Below, piece by piece: positions 49,526 through 58,128 of a stretch of DNA of 64,000 nt. Position numbers and translations under genes: made by a program. The notes under the pieces are model-generated. The model searched no databases. It had not been told where the DNA came from and saw nothing but the letters and a program-made list of their open reading frames with translations. Source of the DNA: Actinophytocola xanthii (lineage in GTDB: Bacteria > Actinomycetota > Actinomycetes > Mycobacteriales > Pseudonocardiaceae); the NCBI RefSeq assembly GCF_001921205.1, contig NZ_MSIE01000001.1, positions 62,001-126,000 on the forward strand, in the 5' to 3' direction. Position 1 is the stretch's first letter, and every line of letters starts with the position of its first letter.

Positions 49526-50610
49526 CAGAAGACCACCACCGACCGCAGCACGTCGCCGTGGTGCATCTTGGTGAACGCCTCCTCGACCTCGTCGAGCCGG
49601 ATCGTCTCGGTGACGAACGCGTCCAGGTCGAGCCTGCCCTGGAGGTAGAGGTCGATCAGGTACGGGAAGTCGCGTGAGGGCAGGCAGTCGCCGTACCAGC
49701 TGGACTTGAGCGAACCGCCGCGGGAGAAGAAGTCCAGCAGCGGCATCTCCAGGCGCATCTCCGGCGTCGGCACACCCACGAGCACGACGGTCCCGGCGAG
49801 GTCGCGGGCGTAGAACGCCTGCTTCCAGGTCTCCGGCCGGCCGACGGCGTCGATCACGACGTCGGCGCCGAACCCGCCGGTGAGCTCCTGGACCGCGGCC
49901 ACCACGTCCCCGGTGCCGGCGTTGACCGTGTGGGTGGCACCGAGCTTCGTCGCCCCCTCGAGCTTCCGGTCGTCCAGGTCGACGGCGATGATCGTGGTGG
50001 CGCCCGCGAGGGCGGACCCGGCGACGGCCGCACTGCCCACCCCGCCACAGCCGATGACCGCCACGCTGTCCCCCCGGGTGACCCCGCCGGTGTTCACCGC
50101 CGCCCCGATACCGGCCATGATCCCGCAGCCGAGCAGGCCGGCGGCCGCCGGCGACGCGGCCGGGTCCACCTTCGTGCACTGTCCGCTGTGGACGAGCGTC
50201 TTCTCGGCGAAGGCACCGATGCCCAAGGCCGGGGACAGCGGCGTGCCGTCGGTCAGCGTCATCGGCTGGCTCGCGTTGAAGGTGGCGAAGCAGTACCACG
50301 GCCGGCCGCGCAGGCAGGCGCGACAGGTGCCGCAGACCGCGCGCCAGTTGAGGATGACAAAGTCGCCCGGCTCCAGGTCGGTCACCCCCGCGCCGACCGA
50401 CTCCACCACGCCCGCCGCCTCGTGGCCGAGCAGGAACGGGAACTCGTCGTTGATCCCACCCTCCCGGTAGTGCAGGTCGGTGTGGCAGACACCGCAGGCC
50501 TGGACCCGCACCACGGCCTCACCGGGACCGGGATCGGGCACAACGACCGTCTCCACCTGCACAGGGGCACCCTTCGCCCTGGCGACGACACCCCGAACCT
50601 GTTGAGCCAT
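49525..50610 (-). CDS. mscR: S-(hydroxymethyl)mycothiol dehydrogenase (mycothiol-dependent formaldehyde dehydrogenase)
   Basis: A 361-residue zinc alcohol dehydrogenase of the length typical of MscR. The catalytic zinc site is in [13 protein letters not shown] and [12 protein letters not shown]. The structural Cys cluster is [16 protein letters not shown] and the NAD motif [11 protein letters not shown]. The family oxidises the formaldehyde adduct of mycothiol, detoxifying formaldehyde; the mycothiol call rests on the Cys cluster, the actinobacterial setting and the MBL-fold partner gene. The ATG follows GAGGAGACC. Confidence 0.92.
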   Translation of the reverse strand: MAQQVRGVVARAKGAPVQVETVVVPDPGPGEAVVRVQACGVCHTDLHYREGGINDEFPFLLGHEAAGVVESVGAGVTDLEPGDFVILNWRAVCGTCRACLRGRPWYCFATFNASQPMTLTDGTPLSPALGIGAFAEKTLVHSGQCTKVDPAASPAAAGLLGCGIMAGIGAAVNTGGVTRGDSVAVIGCGGVGSAAVAGSALAGATTIIAVDLDDRKLEGATKLGATHTVNAGTGDVVAAVQELTGGFGADVVIDAVGRPETWKQAFYARDLAGTVVLVGVPTPEMRLEMPLLDFFSRGGSLKSSWYGDCLPSRDFPYLIDLYLQGRLDLDAFVTETIRLDEVEEAFTKMHHGDVLRSVVVF

Positions 50611-50748
50611 GGTCTCCTCGTCCTCTCCCGCGCAGCGCTGTATGTGTACTTGTACCAGCCGGCGGCCCGCTGGTCGTGACACGGTTTCGCGTTCCCCCGG
50701 AAAACCTGCGGACATGTTCTGACCGCAATGTCTGTCAGCCTGTCCGGC

Positions 50749-51162
50749 ATGACCACCTTGCACTGCTACCTGAGCTACCGCGACGCACCCGCCGCCCTGG
50801 ACTGGCTGGCACGGGCGTTCGGCTTCGAGACCACCATGCGGTTCGACGACGACCACGGCGGCGTCATGCACGCCGAGGCGCGCCTCGGTGACGCGGCGAT
50901 CCTCCTGTTCAGCGACGACGGCGCGGGCTACACCCGCCCGGAGCCGCGGGCCGAGGCAAACGGCCAGGGGATCTACCTCGCGGTGGACACGAAGGCCGAG
51001 GTCGACGCGGTGTGGGAACGCGCCGTGGCAGCCGGCGCGACCGCGGTCCTGAAGCCCGAGAGCACCGACTGGGGGAACTACCGGTGCCGCGTGCGCGACC
51101 CCGAAGGCTACGAGTGGACCTTCGGCATCCACCGGCCGGGGGAACCCGCCGGCGAGTGGTGA
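50749..51162 (+). CDS. VOC-superfamily (glyoxalase/bleomycin-resistance-like) protein
   Basis: A 137-residue vicinal-oxygen-chelate protein with the [21 protein letters not shown] start and [15 protein letters not shown] end, containing the paired beta-alpha-beta-beta-beta modules. Such proteins serve as glyoxalases, dioxygenases or drug-binding proteins; the metal ligands are not complete enough to choose. It may start seven codons earlier (50728). It is divergent from mscR and convergent with fbiC. Confidence 0.85.
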   Translation: MTTLHCYLSYRDAPAALDWLARAFGFETTMRFDDDHGGVMHAEARLGDAAILLFSDDGAGYTRPEPRAEANGQGIYLAVDTKAEVDAVWERAVAAGATAVLKPESTDWGNYRCRVRDPEGYEWTFGIHRPGEPAGEW

Positions 51163-51199
51163 CAGGCCTGACCCGCGCCGCCGACACCGGCGGCGCGGG

Positions 51200-53788
51200 T
51201 CAGCCGCTGACCAGCGGCAGCAGGGTCGGACGCCACACGCCGTCGTGCGCGCGGCCCGTGGCCAGGCGTTCGGCGGAGACCTCGCCGTAGGTCGTGCCGC
51301 GCTGACGCGCCGGCCGCCCGGCCGCCGCCGCGAGCGCCTCGAGGTCGGCGATCGTCTTGTAGCTGCCGTTCTCCGACCCCGCCATGCGGCTGATCGTCTC
51401 CTCCATCAGGGTGCCGCCCAGGTCGTTCACCCCACCCCGGAGCACGTCGACGACGCCGGGCGTGCCCAGCTTGACCCAGCTGGTCTGGATGTTGGGGATC
51501 CGGCCGTGCAGCAGCAACCGGGCCAGCGCGTGGACCGCCCGGTTCTCGAGGTGGGTGGGGCCCGGCCGGGCGATGCCGGCCAGGTACAGCGGCGCGTTGG
51601 TGTGGACGAACGGCAGCAGTACGAACTCGGTGAACCCACCCGTCCGGGCCTGCAGGTCGCGGATCAGCTTGATGTGCGCGACCCAGTGCGACGGGTTGTC
51701 CACGTGGCCGTACATCATCGTCGAGGTGGTCGGGATGCCGAGCTCGTGGGCCGTCGTCACCACCTCGACCCAGGCGGCGGTGGGCAGCTTGCCCTTGGTC
51801 AGCACCCAGCGCACGTCGTCGTCCAGGATCTCCGCCGCCGTGCCGGGCAACGAGTCCACCCCGGACTCCCGGGCGGCGGTCAGCCAGTCCCTGATGGACA
51901 GGTTGGTCCGCGAGGCGCCGTTCACCACCTCCATCGGCGAGAACGCGTGCACGTGCAGCCCGGGTGCACGGCGCTTGACCTCGGCCGCGATGTCGAAGTA
52001 GGCGGTGCCCGGCAGGTCGGGGTGGATCCCGCCCTGCATGCACACCTCGGTGGCGCCGACCTCCCACGCCTGCACGGCCCGCTGACCCACCTGCTCCAGC
52101 GAGAGCGTGTACGCGTCGCTGTCCGTGCGGCGCTGGGCGAACGCGCAGAACCGGCAGCCGGTGTAGCAGACGTTGGTGAAGTTGATGTTCCGGGTGACGA
52201 CGTAGGTCACGTCGTCCCCGACCGCGTCCCGGCGCACGTCGTCGGCCAGCGCCGCCAAGGCGGTGATCTCCGTACCCTCGCCGGCCGACAGGAGCACCAG
52301 GGCGTCCTCGTCGGACAGTCCGCCCGGGTCGGACTCGGCGCGCAGCAGTGCCGAGGTGAACTCCGGGCGCAGCCGGCCGGCCGGTCCGGGCGCGGACGGC
52401 GACGGCAGCCCGGCGACCTGGGCCCGCAGCGACTCCCAGTCGCCGTAGACCGAGTCGAAGTCGTCGCGTCGGTCGCCGGTGCGGCCCTCGGTGTCGATCG
52501 AGGTGTGCAGGTCGGTGCGGCCGGAGTCGACCAGTGCGACCTCCGGCTCCTGCCACGGCCGGCCCACCGGCACGCCCCCGGGGGCGGCCAGCCCGGTCTC
52601 GGGGTCGGCGAGCGCCGCGACGTGCCCGGCGACCCGCGGGTCCAGCCAGGGCTCGCCGCGCAGCACGTACTCCGGGTAGATCGGCAGCCGCTCGGCGAGG
52701 GAGAACCCGGCGGCCGAGGCGTGCCGGGCGAGCTCCTCCTCGGCTGGCCACGGCCGCTCGGGGTTCACGTGGTCGGGGGTCAGTGGGGACACCCCGCCCC
52801 AGTCGTCGATACCGGCCCGCAGCAGCAGGTCGAACTCCCCGCCGATCAGGTTCGGCGGCGCCTGGATGCGCATGCGCGGCCCGAGCACCAGCCGCGCGAC
52901 CGCGACCGTCGCGGCGAGCTCGGTCAGCGTCGCGTCGGCCATCCCGGCCATCGCCGTGTCCGGCTTGGCCCGGAAGTTCTGCACGATGACCTCCTGGATG
53001 CCGCCGTACTGGCGGGCCACCGCGCGGATCGCGAACAGCGAGTCGACCCGTTCGGCGAGGGTCTCCCCGATGCCGATCAGGATCCCGGTGGTGAACGGCA
53101 CCGAGCTCCGCCCGGCGTCCTCGAGCACCCGCAGCCGGACCGCCGGCTCCTTGTCCGGTGAGCCGAAGTGCGGGCCGCCCTTCTCCGACCAGAGCCGGGT
53201 GGCCGTGGTCTCCAGCATCATGCCCATCGACGCCGAGACCGGCTTGAGCCGCTGCAGGTCGGTCCAGCTCAGCACGCCGGGGTTGAGGTGCGGCAGGACC
53301 CCGGTCTCCTCCAGCACCTTGATCGACATCGCGCGGACGTAGGAGAGCGTGTCCGGGTAGCCGGCCTCCTCGAGCCACTCCCGCGCCGCCGACCACCGGT
53401 CCTCCGGCCGGTCGCCCAGGGTGAACAGGACCTCCTTGCACCCCAGCTCCGCACCCCGGCGGACGATGTCGAGGACCTCGTCGGGACTGAGGAAGGCGGC
53501 CGGGACCCGGCCCGGGACGGTGGCGAACGTGCAGTAGTGGCACCGGTCCCGGCACAGCTTGGTGAGCGGCACGAACACGCTGCGGGAGTAGGTGATCACC
53601 CCCGGACGGCCGGCCGCGACGAGCCCGGCGTCGCGCACCCGGGACGCCGCCGCCAGCAGCTCGTCGAGCTGGCCGTCCCGGGCGTGCAGCAATGTCTCCG
53701 CCTCGGTGCGGTCCAGCGCCGCCCCGTCGCGGGCCCGGCGCAGCGCCCGGCGGATGGCTGACTCGTTGGGTACGAAGCCCTCGGGCAC
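51200..53788 (-). CDS. fbiC: FO synthase FbiC (fused CofG-CofH radical SAM enzyme)
   Basis: An 862-residue fusion that makes 7,8-didemethyl-8-hydroxy-5-deazariboflavin, the F420 chromophore, from tyrosine and a flavin precursor. The CofG half has the radical SAM cluster Cys79-x3-Cys83-x2-Cys86 ([10 protein letters not shown]). The CofH half has its own, Cys541-x3-Cys545-x2-Cys548 ([12 protein letters not shown]). Single-chain FbiC is typical of actinobacteria. GTG at 53788 is preceded by AGGAGG with 7-base spacing. Repeat copy 3 lies directly upstream (41 bases from the start). It supplies cofactor for the F420-type oxidoreductase at 9.2-10.2 kb. Confidence 0.95.
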   Translation of the reverse strand: MPEGFVPNESAIRRALRRARDGAALDRTEAETLLHARDGQLDELLAAASRVRDAGLVAAGRPGVITYSRSVFVPLTKLCRDRCHYCTFATVPGRVPAAFLSPDEVLDIVRRGAELGCKEVLFTLGDRPEDRWSAAREWLEEAGYPDTLSYVRAMSIKVLEETGVLPHLNPGVLSWTDLQRLKPVSASMGMMLETTATRLWSEKGGPHFGSPDKEPAVRLRVLEDAGRSSVPFTTGILIGIGETLAERVDSLFAIRAVARQYGGIQEVIVQNFRAKPDTAMAGMADATLTELAATVAVARLVLGPRMRIQAPPNLIGGEFDLLLRAGIDDWGGVSPLTPDHVNPERPWPAEEELARHASAAGFSLAERLPIYPEYVLRGEPWLDPRVAGHVAALADPETGLAAPGGVPVGRPWQEPEVALVDSGRTDLHTSIDTEGRTGDRRDDFDSVYGDWESLRAQVAGLPSPSAPGPAGRLRPEFTSALLRAESDPGGLSDEDALVLLSAGEGTEITALAALADDVRRDAVGDDVTYVVTRNINFTNVCYTGCRFCAFAQRRTDSDAYTLSLEQVGQRAVQAWEVGATEVCMQGGIHPDLPGTAYFDIAAEVKRRAPGLHVHAFSPMEVVNGASRTNLSIRDWLTAARESGVDSLPGTAAEILDDDVRWVLTKGKLPTAAWVEVVTTAHELGIPTTSTMMYGHVDNPSHWVAHIKLIRDLQARTGGFTEFVLLPFVHTNAPLYLAGIARPGPTHLENRAVHALARLLLHGRIPNIQTSWVKLGTPGVVDVLRGGVNDLGGTLMEETISRMAGSENGSYKTIADLEALAAAAGRPARQRGTTYGEVSAERLATGRAHDGVWRPTLLPLVSG

Positions 53789-53829
53789 TGGCACTCCTCC
53801 TGGCGAAACGCGACGGAACGTCCCCACGC

Positions 53830-53995
53830 TAGGGCACGTCCGCACCGCCCTCGATCGCGGTCTTCGCGCCCAGCCCGCCGCCGGCGGCGTTGTCGGACAA
53901 GCCGAGTACGACCCGGTACGAGGCCTGCCCTCCGCCTTGCCAACGACGACCTGGATCACGAAGCCCATCGACCGGGACCGTGCGGAAGCGCCCTA
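53830..53995 (-). repeat. Dispersed TIR element, copy 3 (MITE-like, TA-flanked)
   Basis: A 166-bp copy with partly decayed ends (TAGGGCACGTCC and GGAAGCGCCCTA, two mismatches when paired). The inner arms are CCGCAC (53840-53845) and GTGCGG (53980-53985), of the copy 1 kind. The middle matches copy 2 closely and lacks the extra C of copy 1. It lies between the fbiC start and the stop of a small gene, whose TAG is formed at the element end. Confidence 0.9.
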
Positions 53996-54175
53996 GCCGC
54001 GGAGGTCGTGTTCATCGACAACCTCGACCCGCTGCCGATCATTCCGCGCGGCGACACCGATGGGCTGGCTGTTGAGCAACACCCGGGTCTGCCCGCAGCA
54101 GCAGGCCTGGTAGCGGACCCAGCCGTCGCTCGTGACGTGGCTCGAGGAGGTCTCCCAGCGATGTAGGGCAGTCAT
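53993..54175 (-). CDS. Small Cys-rich protein, function unknown
   Basis: A 60-residue protein (MTALHRWETSSSHVTSDGWV, then YQACCCGQTRVLLNSQP). The Cys triplet with a beta-rich pattern resembles small conserved actinobacterial proteins with a CxCG element, but I cannot name the family. It is divergent from the CGNR zinc-finger gene. The stop TAG comes from repeat copy 3, so the original C-terminus may have been different. Confidence 0.65.
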   Translation of the reverse strand: MTALHRWETSSSHVTSDGWVRYQACCCGQTRVLLNSQPIGVAARNDRQRVEVVDEHDLRG

Positions 54176-54201
54176 GCCGCCCAGTCTGCTGTAATGGCCT
54201 T

Positions 54202-54741
54202 GTGCATTTGAACCCTTACGGCGAAGCGCCGGTCCGGCTCGCCGCCGACCTCGCGGGGTCACCGCCGCGCACGACCGAGGAGCTGGTCCGCCGGTGTCGC
54301 GCGGCGGGGATGGTGGTGGACCGGCCGCCGTCCGAGGGCGACCTGGCCGAGGTGGCCGAGTTCCTGACCAGGTGGCTGGAGGTGGTCGACGCCGACGAGC
54401 CGGCGCGGCGGGCCGCCCTGCTGAACGTCCTGCTGGCCGAGTCGTCCTCCTCGCCCCGGCTCACCAACCACGCCGGCGACGGGTGGCACATTCACTACCG
54501 GCCCGACGACCTGACGCTGGCCGCCGTCGTGCGCGCGCTGATCAGCGTCGGCACCGCGCTGCACCTCTCCGGCCGGGGGATGGACCGGCTGCGCCGCTGC
54601 GCGCTGCGCGACTGCGCCCGCCCGTTCGCCGACCTCACCCGCGGCGGCGCACAGCGCTACTGCTCACCCCGGTGCGCCAACCGCGACGCAGTGCGCCGGC
54701 ACCGCGCCAGGACCCCGCACCGCGTACCGCCGGAGGCGTAG
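54202..54741 (+). CDS. CGNR zinc-finger protein (ABATE/DUF1470 type)
   Basis: A 179-residue protein with a helical N-terminal ABATE-like domain and a C-terminal CGNR-type zinc finger, here CALRDCARPFADLTRGGAQR followed by YCSPRCANRDAVRRHRAR. The four Cys are complete and the basic tail suggests DNA binding, so a transcriptional regulator is likely. GTG at 54202 follows a TGTAAT box by six bases, perhaps leaderless. The divergent small Cys-rich gene shares the promoter gap. Confidence 0.87.
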   Translation: MHLNPYGEAPVRLAADLAGSPPRTTEELVRRCRAAGMVVDRPPSEGDLAEVAEFLTRWLEVVDADEPARRAALLNVLLAESSSSPRLTNHAGDGWHIHYRPDDLTLAAVVRALISVGTALHLSGRGMDRLRRCALRDCARPFADLTRGGAQRYCSPRCANRDAVRRHRARTPHRVPPEA

Positions 54742-54799
54742 GCCGCCAGTCGCCGCCCGGCCGACGACAACACCGCCGCGCGAGGGAAGGCTGGCGGGC

Positions 54800-55750
54800 G
54801 TGAGCGAGGTGGTGACCACGCTGGCGCGCTCGCTGCGCCGGCTCTGGGACGAGGGGGCGCGGGTCGAGCGGGTGGCGATCGGCGTGGGCGCGCTGTTGAT
54901 GGCCAGTGGGCTCGTGCACCTGGCGGTGCTGGTCGTCTCCGGTGGCACGTGGACGGGACCGGTGTCGCTGCGCAAGCCGACAACCTTCGGGCTCTCGTTC
55001 GGGCTCACGCTCGTCACCGTCGCCTGGGTGGCGCACCTGATGCGCCTGTCCCCCCGGCTGCGGGGGCCGGTGCTGGCCGTGTTCACCGCGGCCTGTGTGG
55101 TGGAGACGGCCCTGGTCTCGGTGCAGGCCTGGCGGGGGGTGCCCTCCCACCTCAACTTCGCGACCGGGTTCGACAGCGCGGTCTCCGCAACGCTGGCCTT
55201 CGGCGGAATGGTCCTCATCGCGACGGCCGTGGCGCTCACCCTGGCGGCCCTGGCCCGCGGCGGCGTGACGCCGAGCATGCGCCTGGCCACCCAGTTCGGG
55301 TTCCTGACGCTGCTGGTGGCACTCGGTGTCGGCGCGGCGATGATCTCCGCCGGGACCGCCGCGGCCCGTTCCGACCCTGCCCTCGCCTACTCGGCGGCGG
55401 GCTTCCTCAAGCTCCCGCACGCGGTGTTCATGCACGGCGTCCTGGTCATCCCGGGCCTGGCCTGGCTGCTCGACCTGGGCCGGTACGGCGAGTCGGTCCG
55501 GCTGCGCGTGGTCGGGCTCGGCGCGGCCGGCTACCTGCTGGTCGGCCTGGTCGTGCTGGTCGAGTCCATCGCCAGGGTCCCCCTGTTCGCGGCGCCGGCG
55601 CCGGCGATGGCCGCCGCGGGCGCGGGGCTCGTCCTGCTGGTGGCGGCGGCCGGCATCGCCGCGCGCGGCCTGCTGATCCGCCATCCGGGTCATCCCGAGC
55701 CGACACCCGACGCCGTTCTGCCGACACCGCCGATGAGCCAAATAAACTGA
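54800..55750 (+). CDS. Multi-helix membrane protein, function unknown
   Basis: A 316-residue protein with about eight hydrophobic helices spread over residues 22-295 and a short proline-rich cytoplasmic tail ending PPMSQIN. No catalytic or transport motif is recognised. Its stop lies five bases before the TetR gene on the same strand, but that gene has its own -10 box within the stop region. The start GTG has a weak AGGCTGGCGGGC context. Confidence 0.75.
   Translation: MSEVVTTLARSLRRLWDEGARVERVAIGVGALLMASGLVHLAVLVVSGGTWTGPVSLRKPTTFGLSFGLTLVTVAWVAHLMRLSPRLRGPVLAVFTAACVVETALVSVQAWRGVPSHLNFATGFDSAVSATLAFGGMVLIATAVALTLAALARGGVTPSMRLATQFGFLTLLVALGVGAAMISAGTAAARSDPALAYSAAGFLKLPHAVFMHGVLVIPGLAWLLDLGRYGESVRLRVVGLGAAGYLLVGLVVLVESIARVPLFAAPAPAMAAAGAGLVLLVAAAGIAARGLLIRHPGHPEPTPDAVLPTPPMSQIN
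55743..55748 (+). promoter_or_regulatory. -10 hexamer of the TetR gene at 55755 (leaderless start)
   Basis: TAAACT is followed by six bases and the ATG at 55755, overlapping the last codons of the membrane-protein gene. Confidence 0.55.
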
Positions 55751-55754
55751 CCGG

Positions 55755-56402
55755 ATGCCCGCACGGAAGTCGAAAACCGGCCTTACCCAGCAGGAACGCA
55801 GCGCCGCGATGCGCAAGCGCCTGCTCGACGCCACCGTCGAGTGCCTGGTCCGGCACGGCTACGCGGGCACGACCACGACCAGGGTCACCGAGCTCGCCGG
55901 CGTCACCCGAGGCGCCCAGGTGCACCACTTCCCCACCCGCGCCGACCTCGTGGCCGCGGCCGTGCACCACCTCGCGGCCAAGCGGACCGAGCTCGCGTTC
56001 GACAAGCTCGACGCGGTGCGCCAGGCCGCCGACCCGCTCGACGCCGCGCTCGAGCTGCTGTGGGAGATCAACCAGGGCCCGGTCCTGCACGCGACGATCG
56101 AGATGTGGGTCGCTGCCCGCACCGACGCCCACCTGCGGGAGCAGGTCGCGGAGGTGGAGCCGGTCACCCGGGCGGCGATCCTCGACTTCGTCCGCCGGGC
56201 GTTTCCCGACCACGCCGAGGACCCGCGGTTCCGCCACGTCGCGTACACGGCGATGGACACGGTGCGGGGGATCCTGCTGCTCGGGCTGAGCAACCCGGAC
56301 ACGGCCTACCTGGAGGCCGCCTGGAAACGGGCCAAGGCCGACCTCCGGTTGCTCGTCGACACCGCCCTCGCCCGGCCGGAGCTCGTCAGCGGCGCGAGGT
56401 AG
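55755..56402 (+). CDS. TetR-family regulator
   Basis: A 215-residue TetR-type repressor with the helix-turn-helix at about residues 18-62 (MRKRLLDATVECLVRHGYAG, then GVTRGAQVHHFPTRADLV). It lies downstream of the membrane-protein gene and convergent with the icmF operon, overlapping its last gene by 17 bases. The target may be either. No operator palindrome stands out. Confidence 0.9.
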   Translation: MPARKSKTGLTQQERSAAMRKRLLDATVECLVRHGYAGTTTTRVTELAGVTRGAQVHHFPTRADLVAAAVHHLAAKRTELAFDKLDAVRQAADPLDAALELLWEINQGPVLHATIEMWVAARTDAHLREQVAEVEPVTRAAILDFVRRAFPDHAEDPRFRHVAYTAMDTVRGILLLGLSNPDTAYLEAAWKRAKADLRLLVDTALARPELVSGAR

Positions 56403-57252
56403 CCACGCCGGTCGGTCCCACCCCGGCCCGGGCATAGCCCTGCCGGGCCCGGCGGGTGTACCGCAGGCGGTACGGCACCAGGGGCCAGCAGGCGCTGACC
56501 GCGCGGCGGAGCATGCGGTGGCGCCGCTCGTCGCGGTCGGTCCAGTGCTCGCCGACGATCTCGCGCACGGGTTCGGGGAGGGTCCCTACCGACAACCACC
56601 ACAGCGGCCGGGCGGTCGGCCCGCGCAGCAGCCGGTACAGCGGCGCCGGGACCAGCGGGAACGTCGCGGGCGGTTCCTTGGCGAACTCGACCAGGCCGCG
56701 CGCCGCCGGGGTGAGCACCAACTCCTCCCGGCACATCCGGTCGAAGTAGGCGAGAAAGCCGGACCAGTCGGGCGGCACGACGCGGTCGCTCACCCCGTAG
56801 GAGCGGTAGACCTGCAGCGACTCGGCGTAGAGCCGCTCCTTCTCGGCCTCGCTCATCGGGTGGTCGAACAGCTCGATCATCTGGTACAGCGCGTCGAAGA
56901 TCGTCGCGTGGGCCCAGAAGAACACCTCGGGGTCCAGCGCGTGATAGCGCCTTCCTCGGTCGTCGACCCCGGTGATGTGGTGGTGGTACTCGCGGATCCG
57001 CCGCGCGGTCTCGGCTCCCCGCGGCCAGTCGAACGTGACGCCCTGGATCTCGGGGACCGACCGCAGCACGCGCTCCCACGGCTCGTCGAAGAACGCGGAG
57101 TGCTGGGCCACGCCGGCGCCGAGGCCGGGATGCATGAGCTGCAGCAACCCGGCCTTGACCAGCAGCAGGTAGCCCCTGACCTCCCCGGCCCAGCGCCAGT
57201 GCAGCGTGCCGGGGCCGGGCATCGGGACGCCGTCCACCTCGGGGGCCGCCAC
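56386..57252 (-). CDS. MpaB-type (DUF2236) oxygenase-like protein
   Basis: A 288-residue protein of the DUF2236 family, which includes the heme-binding latex-clearing protein and MpaB. The phrases LLVKAGLLQLMHPGLGAGVAQHSAF, REYHHHITGVDDRG and FFWAHATIFDALYQMIELF, with conserved His residues, are characteristic. It probably acts as a membrane-associated oxygenase; the substrate is unknown. GTG at 57252 comes one base after the stop of the upstream dehydrogenase gene, making it the third gene of the icmF operon. Confidence 0.85.
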   Translation of the reverse strand: MAAPEVDGVPMPGPGTLHWRWAGEVRGYLLLVKAGLLQLMHPGLGAGVAQHSAFFDEPWERVLRSVPEIQGVTFDWPRGAETARRIREYHHHITGVDDRGRRYHALDPEVFFWAHATIFDALYQMIELFDHPMSEAEKERLYAESLQVYRSYGVSDRVVPPDWSGFLAYFDRMCREELVLTPAARGLVEFAKEPPATFPLVPAPLYRLLRGPTARPLWWLSVGTLPEPVREIVGEHWTDRDERRHRMLRRAVSACWPLVPYRLRYTRRARQGYARAGVGPTGVATSRR

Positions 57253-57253
57253 G

Positions 57254-58117
57254 TCAGGAGGTGTAGTCGTAGAACCCGCGGTTGCTCTTCTTGCCGAGCA
57301 GGCCGGCGTCGACCATGCGCAGCAGCAGGGGCGGCGGCGAGAACAGCGGCTCCTTGAACTCCGCGTACATCGACTCGGCGATCGCCTTGGTCGTGTCCAG
57401 GCCGATCAGGTCGGTGAGCGCGAGCGGACCCATCGGGTGCGCGCAGCCCTGCACCATGCCCGTGTCGATGTCCTCGGCCGAGGCGAACCCCGACTCGAGC
57501 ATCCGGATCGCCGAGAGCAGGTAGGGCACGAGCAGCGCGTTCACCACGAAGCCGGCGCGGTCCTGGGAGAGGATGACCTGCTTGCCCAGGGTGGACTCGG
57601 CGAAGGCCCGCGCGCGCTCCTTGGTGGGCTCGCCGGTCAGCAGCGACGGCACCAGCTCGACCAGCTTGAGCACCGGGACCGGGTTGAAGAAGTGGATCCC
57701 GATCACCTGCTGGGGCCGCGAGGTCGCCATGCCCAGCTTCATGATCGGGATCGACGACGTGTTCGAGGCGAAGATGGCGTCGGGGTCGGCGACGACCTTG
57801 TCCAGCGCGGTGAACACCTCGGTCTTGACCTGCTCGTGCTCCGCGACGGCCTCCACCACCAGCTGCCGGTCGGCGAGCTCGTCGAGGTCGGGGCTGAACC
57901 GGATGCGCCCGAGCGCCGCGTCCCGCCCCTGGTCGTCCAGCTTGCCGTTGCGGACAGCGCGGGCCAGGGACCTCTCCACCCGGGCCCGCCCGGCGGCGAG
58001 GGCGTCCTCGCCCACCTCGTTGACCACGACGGACAGCCCCGCCCGCGCGCACACCTCGGCGATGCCCGATCCCATCAACCCGCAGCCGACGACGCCGACG
58101 CGTTCGATCTCGCCCAC
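57254..58117 (-). CDS. 3-hydroxybutyryl-CoA dehydrogenase
   Basis: A 287-residue NAD-dependent enzyme: the cofactor motif VGVVGCGLMGSGIAEVCARAG, catalytic His/Glu in GIHFFNPVPVLKLVELV, and AGFVVNALLVPYLLSAIRMLESG then MGPLALTDLIGLD. It oxidises (S)-3-hydroxybutyryl-CoA to acetoacetyl-CoA. GTG at 58117 follows GAGAGGGG. It sits 11 bases after icmF, which produces n-butyryl-CoA, the precursor of its substrate, so the order makes metabolic sense. Confidence 0.93.
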   Translation of the reverse strand: MGEIERVGVVGCGLMGSGIAEVCARAGLSVVVNEVGEDALAAGRARVERSLARAVRNGKLDDQGRDAALGRIRFSPDLDELADRQLVVEAVAEHEQVKTEVFTALDKVVADPDAIFASNTSSIPIMKLGMATSRPQQVIGIHFFNPVPVLKLVELVPSLLTGEPTKERARAFAESTLGKQVILSQDRAGFVVNALLVPYLLSAIRMLESGFASAEDIDTGMVQGCAHPMGPLALTDLIGLDTTKAIAESMYAEFKEPLFSPPPLLLRMVDAGLLGKKSNRGFYDYTS

Positions 58118-58128
58118 CCGTACCCCTC

